From: JAJDYQ01 sp963662865
GTDB taxonomy: Bacteria; Pseudomonadota; Gammaproteobacteria; JAJDYQ01
DNA: 64,000 nucleotides
Direction: 5' to 3'
Assembly (NCBI GenBank): GCA_963662865.1
Contig: OY759969.1
Coordinates: 372,001-436,000 of the forward strand
This document shows, piece by piece, positions 43,905-52,863 of this stretch. Numbering within the stretch: the first letter of the stretch is position 1; the number at the start of each line of letters is the position of its first letter. The translations under genes and the position numbers were made by a program. The notes under the pieces were generated by a model, which had not been told where the DNA came from, searched no databases, and saw nothing but the letters and a program-made list of their open reading frames with translations.

Positions 43905-46900
43905 TGGCGGTCTCGGCGACATTTGTTCACCTGCACGTTCATACTGAGTACTCACTGGTCGATGGAGTGGTGCGGATCAAGCCACTGATAAAGCAATGTG
44001 CCGATGCAGGCATGCCAGCGCTGGCTGTTACCGATCTGTCAAACATGTTCGCCATGATCAAATTTTATCGGGCGGCGTTGAGCGCGGGCATAAAGCCGGT
44101 TATTGGTGCCGAATGTCTGATACGTGACGAAAAGCAGCCGGGTTCACCATTCAGAATGGTATTCCTCTGTCAGACCACACAGGGCTACCACAATCTGGCC
44201 GAACTGATTAGTCGCAGTTACGTCGAAGGCCAGACTCGCGGCACCCCGGTACTTCGTAAAGCGTGGATCAACTCTCACACCGAAGGAATCATAGCTCTGT
44301 CCGGAGGCCGGGAGGGAGACATTGGACGCGCCCTGCTGAATGGCAATACCGGCGAAGCCAGCCAATATCTACAATTCTGGAAGGACCTGTTTCCTGATCG
44401 TTTTTACCTCGAAGCCATACGAACCGGACGTCCTGACGAGGAACGGTACCTGTGGGAATGTGTCAAGCTGGCCACCGACACGATGACCCCTGTTGTTGCA
44501 ACCAATGACGTTTGCTTCCTTACAGCCAATGACTTTGAAGTGCATGAGGCGCGCGTTTGTATTGGTGAAGGACGTATGCTGGATGATCCGCGCCGTCGAA
44601 AAAACTATTCCAACGAGCAATATCTACGCAGTGCCGAAGAGATGGTAGAACTCTTCTCCGATCTTCCAGAAGCCATAGAAAACTCTGTTGCCATCGCTCA
44701 GCGCTGCAATCTGGAACTGACACTGGGCAAAAATTTTCTACCCGACTTCCCGATACCAGACGGCCTGTTGACAGAAGAATATCTGATGCAACAATCAAGG
44801 ATCGGTTTGGAAAAGCGCCTGGAATTTTTGCGTGATGCCAAGCTACTGAGTCATGAAGAACAGTTCTACCACGAACGCCTGCAGGTGGAGCTGGACGTTA
44901 TCATCGACATGGGCTTTTCCGGCTACTTTCTGATTGTTGCAGATTTTATTCAGTGGTCCAGGAATAACGATGTACCGATTGGACCGGGGAGAGGTTCCGG
45001 CGCCGGATCACTTGTGGCTTACGCTTTGGGCATCACCGACATTGACCCCATCTTCCATGAACTGCTATTCGAGCGATTTTTGAATCCCGAGCGCATCTCC
45101 ATGCCGGACTTTGATATTGATTTCTGCATGGATGGACGCGACCGCGTTATCGAGTATGTATCCAAGCGTTACGGCGGCGACAGAGTTTCACAGATTATTA
45201 CCTACGGCACCATGGCCGCACGGGGCGTTGTGCGCGACGTTGCCCGCGTACTGGGGTACCCGTATGGTGTTGGAGACAAGATCGCCAGACTGATACCGTT
45301 TGAAATCGGCATGACCCTGGACAAGGCACTGCAAGAAGAACCTGAACTTCTCAAGCTCTACGATGAAGACGAAGAAGTCCATAACGTTATTGAACTGGGC
45401 AGACCATTGGAAGGACTGACACGCAATGTCAGCAAACACGCCGGAGGCGTCGTGATTGCCCCCTCAGTCCTGACCGACTTTACGCCGCTGTATTGTGAAG
45501 AAGGCGGCAGTGGCCTTGTTACACAGCTCGACAAAGATGATATAGAAGCCATTGGCCTGGTGAAGTTTGATTTTCTGGGGCTAAGGACACTGACCATTAT
45601 TGACTGGGCATTAAAGAACATCGTAAAACTTACCGGCCAGGAAATTGACATTAGCCGCATTGACAGCGAAGATCCGGAGGTTTTCAGATTATTGAGGACC
45701 GGCAATACCACGGCGATATTCCAGCTCGAATCGCGTGGCATGAAAGACCTGATTAAGCGACTGCAACCGGACTGCTTTGCAGATATCGTGGCCTTGATGG
45801 CCCTGTTTCGGCCCGGACCGCTGCGCTCTGGCATGGTGGACGACTTTATAAATCGCAAGCATGGTCGAGCGACCGTAGAATACTCGCATCCGCAACTCGA
45901 ACCGATACTAAAGCCGACCTACGGCGTAATCCTGTACCAGGAGCAGGTCATGCAGATCGCCCGGGTACTGGCTGGCTACACCCTCGGCGGTGCCGACATG
46001 CTGCGCCGTGCCATGGGCAAAAAGAAACCAGAAGAAATGGCTGGGCACCGGACCACCTTTATCGAAGGTGCGTTAAAGAACAATATTGAGGAAAAACAGG
46101 CCGCCTATATTTTCGACCTGATGGAAAAGTTTGCCGAATACGGCTTTAACAAATCGCACTCCGTTGCCTACGCCCTGCTGTCATATCAAACCGCCTGGTT
46201 CAAGGCCAGATACCCATCCGCGTATATGGCGGCTGTATTATCGGCGGACATGGACAACAGCGACAAGATGCTCGGTCTGGTGAACGAATGTCGTGAGATG
46301 AGACTGGAAATCTGTCCGCCGAGCGTCAACCAGTCCGACTACAAGTTTGTTGCCTGGGACAACGACGCCATTATCTACGGATTAGGCGCGATCAAGGGAG
46401 TAGGCGAGGGCGCTATCGAAAGCATAGTCGAACAGCGCAACGCCAATGGCCCATACCAGGATCTGGCCGACCTTTGTATGCGCTGTGATACACGCAGGCT
46501 GAACCGTCGCGTGCTACAAGCCATTATTCAGGCTGGTGCAACCGACTGCCTTGACAGCAACCGGGCTGCATTGCTGAACAGCCTGGAAGCAGTTCTGCGG
46601 CTGGCCGACCAACATGGGCATAATACAGAAACTGGCCAGACCGACCTGTTTGGCCTGATGGCCAAACCGGCGGTGCCACAGCCCGACCCTGTGGCGACGA
46701 CCAGCGTCCCCGTCTGGCCGGAAGAACAGCGGCTGAGTGCCGAAAAAGAAGCGCTCGGGTTATATTTGACAGGCCACCCGATTGATCATTATGAAGAAGA
46801 CGTTAAGCAGATAGCAACCCATCGACTGAGAGACATCAATGCGCAGATTGCGGCTGAAGCGCCGGGTCCCGGAGACCATAACCATCAGGAATATCGCAAA

Positions 46901-47416
46901 AATGGAACCAGAACCGCCCGCGTGGCCGGCCTGATCAGCGATATCCATTTCAAAAACACGCGAAAGGGTCGCATGGCGACCATATTGCTGGACGACAGGA
47001 CAGGAAGGCTTGACGTTACCCTGTTCAGTGAAGTTCTGGAACAGTTTGGTCAATACCTGGGCAGAGACAGCCTCATTATGGTTGAGGGCGACCTGGGATT
47101 TAACAAATTCAGTGGCGGCGACATGCGGCTGATGGCTAAAACTATTTTGACGCTGGAGCAGGCCCGATCACACTATGCGAAGTACCTCATGATTACCATG
47201 GAATCGGGTAACGCCAATCCCGGTCTCATGCACAGTCTGGAGGAAACGCTCAAACCATATCGGCCCGGGCGCTGTCCGGTTCGACTGTACTACGTCAACA
47301 ATATGGCAAGCTCCGCGATATACCTGAGCGACGACTGGAAACTGACTCCTGCGGAAGACCTGATGCGCAGCCTGAGAAAGCTCGACGGGATAGGCACGGT
47401 CAGGCTCATATACTGA
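43904..47416 (+). CDS. dnaE: DNA polymerase III alpha subunit DnaE
   Basis: DnaE is the replicative polymerase subunit. The 1170-residue protein (E. coli 1160) has an N-terminal PHP domain starting VHLHVHTEYSLVDG, the C-family polymerase core with catalytic Asp402 and Asp404 in PDFDIDFC, a helix-hairpin-helix region (GAIKGVGEGAIE), and a C-terminal OB fold and tau-binding tail. The coding sequence is visibly GC-richer than the dcw cluster. In Pseudomonas-type genomes accA and tilS follow; here a minus-strand accessory gene converges on it 34 bases later. Confidence 0.98.
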   Translation: MAVSATFVHLHVHTEYSLVDGVVRIKPLIKQCADAGMPALAVTDLSNMFAMIKFYRAALSAGIKPVIGAECLIRDEKQPGSPFRMVFLCQTTQGYHNLAELISRSYVEGQTRGTPVLRKAWINSHTEGIIALSGGREGDIGRALLNGNTGEASQYLQFWKDLFPDRFYLEAIRTGRPDEERYLWECVKLATDTMTPVVATNDVCFLTANDFEVHEARVCIGEGRMLDDPRRRKNYSNEQYLRSAEEMVELFSDLPEAIENSVAIAQRCNLELTLGKNFLPDFPIPDGLLTEEYLMQQSRIGLEKRLEFLRDAKLLSHEEQFYHERLQVELDVIIDMGFSGYFLIVADFIQWSRNNDVPIGPGRGSGAGSLVAYALGITDIDPIFHELLFERFLNPERISMPDFDIDFCMDGRDRVIEYVSKRYGGDRVSQIITYGTMAARGVVRDVARVLGYPYGVGDKIARLIPFEIGMTLDKALQEEPELLKLYDEDEEVHNVIELGRPLEGLTRNVSKHAGGVVIAPSVLTDFTPLYCEEGGSGLVTQLDKDDIEAIGLVKFDFLGLRTLTIIDWALKNIVKLTGQEIDISRIDSEDPEVFRLLRTGNTTAIFQLESRGMKDLIKRLQPDCFADIVALMALFRPGPLRSGMVDDFINRKHGRATVEYSHPQLEPILKPTYGVILYQEQVMQIARVLAGYTLGGADMLRRAMGKKKPEEMAGHRTTFIEGALKNNIEEKQAAYIFDLMEKFAEYGFNKSHSVAYALLSYQTAWFKARYPSAYMAAVLSADMDNSDKMLGLVNECREMRLEICPPSVNQSDYKFVAWDNDAIIYGLGAIKGVGEGAIESIVEQRNANGPYQDLADLCMRCDTRRLNRRVLQAIIQAGATDCLDSNRAALLNSLEAVLRLADQHGHNTETGQTDLFGLMAKPAVPQPDPVATTSVPVWPEEQRLSAEKEALGLYLTGHPIDHYEEDVKQIATHRLRDINAQIAAEAPGPGDHNHQEYRKNGTRTARVAGLISDIHFKNTRKGRMATILLDDRTGRLDVTLFSEVLEQFGQYLGRDSLIMVEGDLGFNKFSGGDMRLMAKTILTLEQARSHYAKYLMITMESGNANPGLMHSLEETLKPYRPGRCPVRLYYVNNMASSAIYLSDDWKLTPAEDLMRSLRKLDGIGTVRLIY

Positions 47417-47450
47417 AAAGCCTTGAAAAGTTTTGCACCCCTTCGCGGGA

Positions 47451-48047
47451 TCAACCGCCGATAAGTTTGGTCGGCGTAGGTGATTTGTCAGAGGCCCATC
47501 TCCAGTAAACATCGGATTCATCCTCGTCTTTTTCTCTCCAGGATCCAACAACGAAAAGATACTCGGTTGCTGAATTTTCAGGGTAGAAATCATTAATTTT
47601 TTCCAACATTTTCATCATGGACGATATTTTATTTGTTAACCACTCTTCTGTATCGTCTTTGTCATCACCATGGAAAATAATGACTTTTAGTGGGGCTCTC
47701 CAATGCATGAGCTTCCACATTTTTATTTCAGGATTCTCTTTATTATAATCTTCAATCAGCGCAAATATCTTTGGAGGATAGTCCAGATTCTTTTTCCCCA
47801 GAAGGTCTTTGCCGCCGATATAAAGGGAATCAATGTCATGCTTCCTAGTTTGGTACGTCAGTTTGTCAGTTAGCTGTGACTGTAACCGGTCCATAACTTT
47901 GTTGAGAAATCTCTCTGGCGGATGTATAAAATCTGGCCAATCAGAATCATCTTCTGACATGTATTTTTCATTACTTTCTTGGATGTTCTCGCTCCACTGT
48001 TTGGCAAAGGCTTCAAGAAACATTTCACTGCTGATTTTGGTATTCAT
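47451..48047 (-). CDS. Candidate nested gene: C-terminal domain from an internal start
   Basis: Inside the 709-residue frame, the in-frame ATG at 48047 (Met512) has a strong ribosome-binding sequence AGGAG (48058 to 48054, read on the minus strand) with a six-base spacer. This would give a separate 198-residue protein consisting only of the C-terminal domain. The frame is AT-richer than the upstream part. Either the C-terminal domain is made both fused and alone, or two once-separate genes were joined by loss of a stop codon. The start signal is seen; its use is inferred. Confidence 0.5.
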   Translation of the reverse strand: MNTKISSEMFLEAFAKQWSENIQESNEKYMSEDDSDWPDFIHPPERFLNKVMDRLQSQLTDKLTYQTRKHDIDSLYIGGKDLLGKKNLDYPPKIFALIEDYNKENPEIKMWKLMHWRAPLKVIIFHGDDKDDTEEWLTNKISSMMKMLEKINDFYPENSATEYLFVVGSWREKDEDESDVYWRWASDKSPTPTKLIGG

Positions 48048-49580
48048 ATTTAACTCCTGTTGGTTTTTAACAATTGGTTCTGCCATTCGGTCCTGATGGC
48101 TATTCGCATCAGCTACCATATTAACCAGGCATTGGTGCAATTTTACCATCGCCTCAGTATCGCGTTCGCAATATTGTAGCAGATTGCGGCACAGCGCCTG
48201 TCGTTTTGCCTGATCGGTTTCGGCACACATCAGGTGATAGGCGTCCATCGCCATGCTGCCATCCGAGATTTCAAGCCCCTGGTAAGACATATCCGGGACA
48301 AAGGCAGGCAAAACATCCTTGAGCGAATTGGAACCGTGCTGTTGCCAGCGATAGACGCAGCGTTGACGAAAAGGCGTGATCAGGTCCATGACGTGATCAC
48401 GGATATTGTTCATATCTTCAGCATATTGCGGGAAATCTTCACTCATTTCCTTAAGCCTGCTTTTTTCAAATGGCATATTGAAGGTGAGTACGCAAGCGTC
48501 CTTCGGGATTTGAGCCAACATCGTCCTGATCAGCTGCGGACGCGGGTCAACATTCGGTTCAGCCAGAAATTCATGGTGTTTAATTGGGCCGCCTTCTTTT
48601 CTCTGAATATGCAGTGAATACTGAAATGGAATCTGCTGATAGGGACGCATTCCATCATGGAGCGGAATCGGCGACATGAATGTTTCCAAATCGAAATGGC
48701 AAAGCGGATACCAGAGGTTATCGAGGAACTCTTTGATCCCGTCCGGGTCCACTATCTCGCCCTGGGTCAGGTGCATCTTTACCTGGAGGCGCTGACTGTC
48801 ATTCAGTTCATCCAGGGGCAAGTCTGCAAACGCAATTTTCCCCTGGCGATAGAAGTCAAATTTATCGACCCCCCGGCCATGCAGGTCAAAAACCGAATTT
48901 TCCGGTATATGCTGCCAGCAATGATGAGTAAAATTACAGCCGTAGGGATCGGAACAGTGCGCACCGATGTCAATCGCCGGCATATCGCCTTCAAGCATGG
49001 AGCGCATTTCAGCGATGTTGGCGGGTACATCCTGTTGCATCTCAACGACATCAACAGACAGGTCATTGATGGTAAACAGCTCGCCGACCTCAATGTCCCC
49101 GTTGCGAACATACTGATTGTTGATATGTACGAGGCAGGCCTTGCTGAGGCTGATACCGGCGCCGGCCAGCACATAATACTGGAGGGCAATATCATCGTAA
49201 TTGACATCCTTGATTGAAGTGGAACTCTTCACCTCGTAAAGCTCCCATCCCTTATTGCCCTGATGCAGAATGTCAACCTTGACGAACACATCGTCGTATT
49301 TGAACGAAGCCTCATAGATGGTCTTTGCGCCTCCGGCAATCTCATCCTTCGTCATTTTGATCTGATCGTCAATCGACAGCCCGTCATAGGGGACTTCAAT
49401 TCCTCCCGGGAAAATATCCTGGGCCAGCACGCCGACCTCCGTCCCGAGTGCAAAAATCTTCTGTTGAGCTGGACTGATCCCGTCGCGCAGTTGTTTGTGA
49501 TGTTTATGCAGGTAAAGGTATTTGTGACACTGCATACCAAGCATATATTGCGATTTACTCAGAAACGGAATGTGCTTCAT
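47451..49580 (-). CDS. DUF2779-type protein: Cas4-like Fe-S nuclease plus DEDD exonuclease-like domain, with fused C-terminal domain
   Basis: The start ATG at 49580 has a perfect AGGAGG ribosome-binding site and gives 709 residues. Residues 1-225 look like a Cas4/RecB nuclease: Asp103, Glu116-x-Lys118 (YEVKSS), a following Gln-x-x-Tyr-type motif near 134, and four cysteines placed as in Fe-S Cas4 proteins (Cys18, Cys209, Cys215, Cys221). Residues 290-490 resemble a DEDD exonuclease: Asp297-Leu-Glu299, a NMPFE segment near 368-372 and YCERDTE with Asp474. Residues 512-709 form a further domain I cannot name, possibly restriction-endonuclease-like (ALIEDYN near 610), in visibly AT-richer DNA and preceded by its own internal start site. 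Predicted function: DNA or RNA processing. It is the second gene after the WYL regulator. Confidence 0.82.
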   Translation of the reverse strand: MKHIPFLSKSQYMLGMQCHKYLYLHKHHKQLRDGISPAQQKIFALGTEVGVLAQDIFPGGIEVPYDGLSIDDQIKMTKDEIAGGAKTIYEASFKYDDVFVKVDILHQGNKGWELYEVKSSTSIKDVNYDDIALQYYVLAGAGISLSKACLVHINNQYVRNGDIEVGELFTINDLSVDVVEMQQDVPANIAEMRSMLEGDMPAIDIGAHCSDPYGCNFTHHCWQHIPENSVFDLHGRGVDKFDFYRQGKIAFADLPLDELNDSQRLQVKMHLTQGEIVDPDGIKEFLDNLWYPLCHFDLETFMSPIPLHDGMRPYQQIPFQYSLHIQRKEGGPIKHHEFLAEPNVDPRPQLIRTMLAQIPKDACVLTFNMPFEKSRLKEMSEDFPQYAEDMNNIRDHVMDLITPFRQRCVYRWQQHGSNSLKDVLPAFVPDMSYQGLEISDGSMAMDAYHLMCAETDQAKRQALCRNLLQYCERDTEAMVKLHQCLVNMVADANSHQDRMAEPIVKNQQELNMNTKISSEMFLEAFAKQWSENIQESNEKYMSEDDSDWPDFIHPPERFLNKVMDRLQSQLTDKLTYQTRKHDIDSLYIGGKDLLGKKNLDYPPKIFALIEDYNKENPEIKMWKLMHWRAPLKVIIFHGDDKDDTEEWLTNKISSMMKMLEKINDFYPENSATEYLFVVGSWREKDEDESDVYWRWASDKSPTPTKLIGG

Positions 49581-49611
49581 AGATCCTCCTGATTTATGGA
49601 TTCGATGGACA

Positions 49612-50622
49612 TCAATCTTCGTAGTAGCTCGCCATGTTACGAGCAGTTTCGGCAAATTCCCTGCGGAGAGATTCTGGAGAAACCACTTCGACGTATTCAC
49701 CAAAACTCAACAGCCACCAGCGTAATTGATGGGTATCCGGCACTTCAGCCTCGACCAGCACATCGCCATCTTCCTGTTCTTTTATCGTCTGGTTGTGGCT
49801 CAGCGGACTCTCATGAAGGTGCGCCGCGGCATATTGATCAAACAGGGCCTTGAGCCTGATCGTTTTCTTCCCAGGCATCGGGAAGCCAAGTGCGCCGTCC
49901 TTCAGATATTTATCCAGTGTGAATCCTGCCGGTTTTCTGCAGGCTTGCGGCGTCATTTCAGCCGTTTGCAGGCGATGCACGGCCAGCAGCTTGATATCGT
50001 CATAATCCCAAAGCGTCGCAACCAGATACAGAACCGGGTCTGTGGCAATCAGGCCCAACGGATTGACCGTATATTCGACCGGTTCAACCGTCCCCTTTTT
50101 TAAATACATCGCGTTGAAGCGCCGGTCCTGAAACAGCGACTCATAGACAATTTCCAATATATCTGCATCGACATCCGGAGGGAGTAACGGTTGTGTTCGC
50201 GGGGCAACCCTGACCTTGTCCGGCCAGCCGCCGTAGCCCTTATCGCCTGATTCATTGAGAATGGCGTTGGCCCGCCGCAGGTTTGGCTCAAGCGACGCGA
50301 GACAGCCCCGCGGTAACAACCGCATCATAAAATCACTGACCATCTTCAATGTCAGCGCACCGGTTCGGTCCATTCCGGGAATGTCAAATGACTTGGCATT
50401 TCGGTCCCAGCGCCAGGAAAGCGGTTTACCCTGTTTGACGGTAATCGGAAACACCTCCATCAATTCCTTCAAATTCCTTTGCACAGTACGAAGGTCAACA
50501 TTGAACCCTTCATTTTCCAGCTCATCCCGTATCGTGGCAGCATCCTTCGGATGCCTGGAAGGCAAAAGTTGCAGCATTTTCCACTGTCGGAGTAACGCAT
50601 AATGTTTCTTTAGCTTTGTCAT
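49612..50622 (-). CDS. WYL-domain transcriptional regulator
   Basis: WYL proteins are transcription factors with an N-terminal winged helix and a ligand-sensing WYL domain, many of them controlling phage-defence loci (BrxR, CapW types). The 336-residue product has a helix-turn-helix region near residues 25-55 (RTVQRNLKEL recognition helix), a WYL core at about 170-235 (VLYLVATLWDYDD, then LLAVHRLQ), and a C-terminal WCX-type extension ending RNMASYYED. It is 31 bases upstream of the DUF2779-type gene on the same strand and divergent from the AAA+ gene. Two matching inverted repeats in the shared intergenic region are likely its operators. Confidence 0.9.
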   Translation of the reverse strand: MTKLKKHYALLRQWKMLQLLPSRHPKDAATIRDELENEGFNVDLRTVQRNLKELMEVFPITVKQGKPLSWRWDRNAKSFDIPGMDRTGALTLKMVSDFMMRLLPRGCLASLEPNLRRANAILNESGDKGYGGWPDKVRVAPRTQPLLPPDVDADILEIVYESLFQDRRFNAMYLKKGTVEPVEYTVNPLGLIATDPVLYLVATLWDYDDIKLLAVHRLQTAEMTPQACRKPAGFTLDKYLKDGALGFPMPGKKTIRLKALFDQYAAAHLHESPLSHNQTIKEQEDGDVLVEAEVPDTHQLRWWLLSFGEYVEVVSPESLRREFAETARNMASYYED

Positions 50623-50646
50623 GTTTTATATTCTTTCACGCCATGC

Positions 50647-50661
50647 CGACAGAATATGTCG
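50647..50661. promoter_or_regulatory. Operator-like inverted repeat 1 (CGACA-N5-TGTCG)
   Basis: A perfect 5-base inverted repeat with a 5-base spacer (CGACAGAATATGTCG) lies 25 bases upstream of the WYL gene start and just downstream of its predicted -10 box, where a bound repressor would block transcription. It shares both arms with a second copy at 50717-50733. Confidence 0.6.
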
Positions 50662-50675
50662 CATACAGCCGGCTA

Positions 50676-50704
50676 TTTATAGTCTTTTCTCAGCAAACGG
50701 ACAA
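50676..50704 (-). promoter_or_regulatory. Predicted sigma-70 promoter of the WYL regulator gene
   Basis: On the minus strand TTGTCC (50704 to 50699) and TATAAA (50681 to 50676) are separated by exactly 17 bases. Transcription would begin near 50669, about 45 bases before the WYL start. The two operator-like repeats flank this promoter on either side. Confidence 0.6.
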
Positions 50705-50716
50705 TACGAATCCCAA

Positions 50717-50733
50717 GCGACACATTTTGTCGC
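50717..50733. promoter_or_regulatory. Operator-like inverted repeat 2 (GCGACA-N5-TGTCGC)
   Basis: A perfect 6-base inverted repeat with a 5-base spacer (GCGACACATTTTGTCGC) lies about 55 bases upstream of the AAA+ gene and about 13 bases beyond the -35 box of the divergent WYL promoter. An overlapping palindrome TTGTC-GCG-GACAA follows at 50727-50739. Centre-to-centre distance from repeat 1 is 71 bases. Confidence 0.6.
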
Positions 50734-50787
50734 GGACAAGTGCCAAACTGTCAGCTCACCTGAAATTGCACAAGATTGGAGCAAGAC

Positions 50788-52863
50788 ATGATTGAGACAT
50801 TTGAACAATTGGCCATCATCCGTTACATGCAGAACCTGCTTGGCAGGAAGCTGTCGGCTCGCGCCTTCAAGGAAGTATGTGACTTCCTGGAGACCGGGAT
50901 GCCTTTTCTCGGCATTAAGGACAATAGCGACGACTTCCTTGAAACGATTGATGATTATCAGAATGCCATCCGCAATAACTCCGGAACACAAAAACTCTAC
51001 AGAACCTTACACGATGAAATAGGTGGCATACTTGAAAAAAGGGCCAACGACATCGCTGACGCACCCCCAGGCTTGATTGAGAAGAACATTCGAATGATCA
51101 CCGGTGAGTTGGAGTTTGATCCTGTGGAAACGGATTTTTTTGCCCTGCTCGTGCGTTATCGTATCCATGAACCGCTCCATTCATTCATTGATGATCTCAC
51201 GAACGAATATATCGGCATCCTGGGCCTTTGCTCGGCCTGTATCGGGCGGGAGCAAAAAGACCTGGCCGAACGGCTGAGGAAAAACAGCCGCCTGATGACT
51301 TCCGGCGTCATCGTCCAACAGTCATATTCCGGAAAGGACCTGGATGATCACTTTGATATACCGGATGTGATTGCAGCGGCCATGCAAGAGGCCCTGAACA
51401 ATCTCGACGATGTACGCCAAAACATTCTCGGTGAAACCCGGCGACCGACCCTTGAGTGGGATGACTTCGATCATATCGGCCGTGCGCGAGACAAGTTGGC
51501 GGCCTTTCTGAAAGAAGCAATCCGCAACAAAATTCCGGGCGTCAATGTCCTGCTCTGGGGGCCACCCGGAACGGGCAAGACCGAGTTTTGCAAAACCCTG
51601 GCGGCTCGACTCAATTTTAATCTGTATGCCCTTGGAGAAGCAGACGGCTCAGGAGAAGAACCAAACCGACGAGACAGAATCAGCGCCTTTCAAATCGCGC
51701 AGAATCTTCTCAGACACCAGAACAACAATCTTTTGTTGTTCGATGAAATAGACGACATGTTCGAGAATAATGGTCTGGCCGCGCTCCTGGGAATGAAATT
51801 CTCTTCAGGCTCCAAGGTCTTCACAAACCGCCTGTTTGAAAACAACCCGGTGCCGACTATCTGGATCACTAACCAACCCGCGTGTCTCGACGAAAGCATC
51901 ATCCGCCGCATGGCTCTGGCTATTGAGATGAAGGTTCCGGCAGCGAGGTCGCGAAAAAATGTCTGGAAGCGACTGCTGGATAAAAATGACCTGTCCGTAC
52001 CGGATGAGGCAATCGCCAAACTATCTGAAATAGAAATTTCCCCCGCGGTTGCCGGCAATGCGGTCAGGTTTGCCGGCCTGGTCGGCTCATCGCTTGAAGA
52101 TTTTGAGTTTGCGACTCAAGGCATCATCAAGGCCACGAAAGGCCGTAGCCCGGTGATCCCGAAGAAAGGAAACGACCGCTATCTATCGGAATTGATCAAC
52201 GCGGAAAGCGACACGGGTGAACTCGCCGATCGGCTTTGTTCAGTCGATGCACAAGATTTCTCGCTCTGTCTTTATGGCCCGCCGGGCACCGGTAAATCCG
52301 CTTATGTCCGTTATCTAGCGGAAAGGCTCGGTATGCCGGTGCTCTTCAAGCGTGCTTCCGACCTGCTTTCCCCCTGGGTCGGTGAGAACGAGCAAAACAT
52401 CGCCAAAGCCTTTGACGAGGCAAAAGAGCAGGAAAGCTTTCTGGTCTTTGATGAGGCGGATTCTCTTTTGAGTGACCGCCGCCATGCACAACGCTCCTGG
52501 GAGATTTCACAGGTCAACGAGATGTTGACCTGGATGGAATGCCATCCCCTGCCATTTGCCTGCACCACCAACCTCAAGGAACGGCTTGATCAGGCATCAA
52601 TGCGCCGATTTATCTTCAAGATTCATTTCGGCTATCTGAAAACAGAACAGATCGTTATTGCCTTCAGGTATTTTTTCAATCTGCAACTGGATAGCAAAAA
52701 GGCTGAAACCTTACACGGCCTGACCTCGGGAGATTTCGCAACTGTCGGCAGGAAGCTGAGATTTTTTGCGGCAGAACCGGATGTCGGGCAACTGATAAAC
52801 CTGCTCAAGCAGGAAGTTGAGACAAAAAATGAAGTTCGGCAGAAACGAATCGGGTTCGTTTAA
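50788..52863 (+). CDS. Tandem AAA+ ATPase, divergent from the WYL regulator
   Basis: The 691-residue protein has an N-terminal helical region (1-220) I do not recognise and two AAA+ modules. The first has Walker A GPPGTGKT (258-265) and Walker B LLLFDE (315-320); the second has Walker A GPPGTGKS (497-504), an aromatic pore-loop-like WVGENE (530-535), Walker B FLVFDE (551-556), sensor-1 CTTN (592-595) and paired Arg606-Arg607 as candidate arginine finger. No signal peptide or membrane segment is visible, so it should be a cytosolic remodelling or translocating ATPase. I chose the ATG at 50788 with GGAG six bases upstream; a TTG at 50776 is less likely. The partner is probably the co-regulated nuclease gene. 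Confidence 0.88.
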   Translation: MIETFEQLAIIRYMQNLLGRKLSARAFKEVCDFLETGMPFLGIKDNSDDFLETIDDYQNAIRNNSGTQKLYRTLHDEIGGILEKRANDIADAPPGLIEKNIRMITGELEFDPVETDFFALLVRYRIHEPLHSFIDDLTNEYIGILGLCSACIGREQKDLAERLRKNSRLMTSGVIVQQSYSGKDLDDHFDIPDVIAAAMQEALNNLDDVRQNILGETRRPTLEWDDFDHIGRARDKLAAFLKEAIRNKIPGVNVLLWGPPGTGKTEFCKTLAARLNFNLYALGEADGSGEEPNRRDRISAFQIAQNLLRHQNNNLLLFDEIDDMFENNGLAALLGMKFSSGSKVFTNRLFENNPVPTIWITNQPACLDESIIRRMALAIEMKVPAARSRKNVWKRLLDKNDLSVPDEAIAKLSEIEISPAVAGNAVRFAGLVGSSLEDFEFATQGIIKATKGRSPVIPKKGNDRYLSELINAESDTGELADRLCSVDAQDFSLCLYGPPGTGKSAYVRYLAERLGMPVLFKRASDLLSPWVGENEQNIAKAFDEAKEQESFLVFDEADSLLSDRRHAQRSWEISQVNEMLTWMECHPLPFACTTNLKERLDQASMRRFIFKIHFGYLKTEQIVIAFRYFFNLQLDSKKAETLHGLTSGDFATVGRKLRFFAAEPDVGQLINLLKQEVETKNEVRQKRIGFV

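Noticed and set aside
48657..49217. 186-codon plus-strand frame inside the nuclease gene
   Set aside because: The minus-strand frame carries clear nuclease motifs; the plus-strand product shows none.
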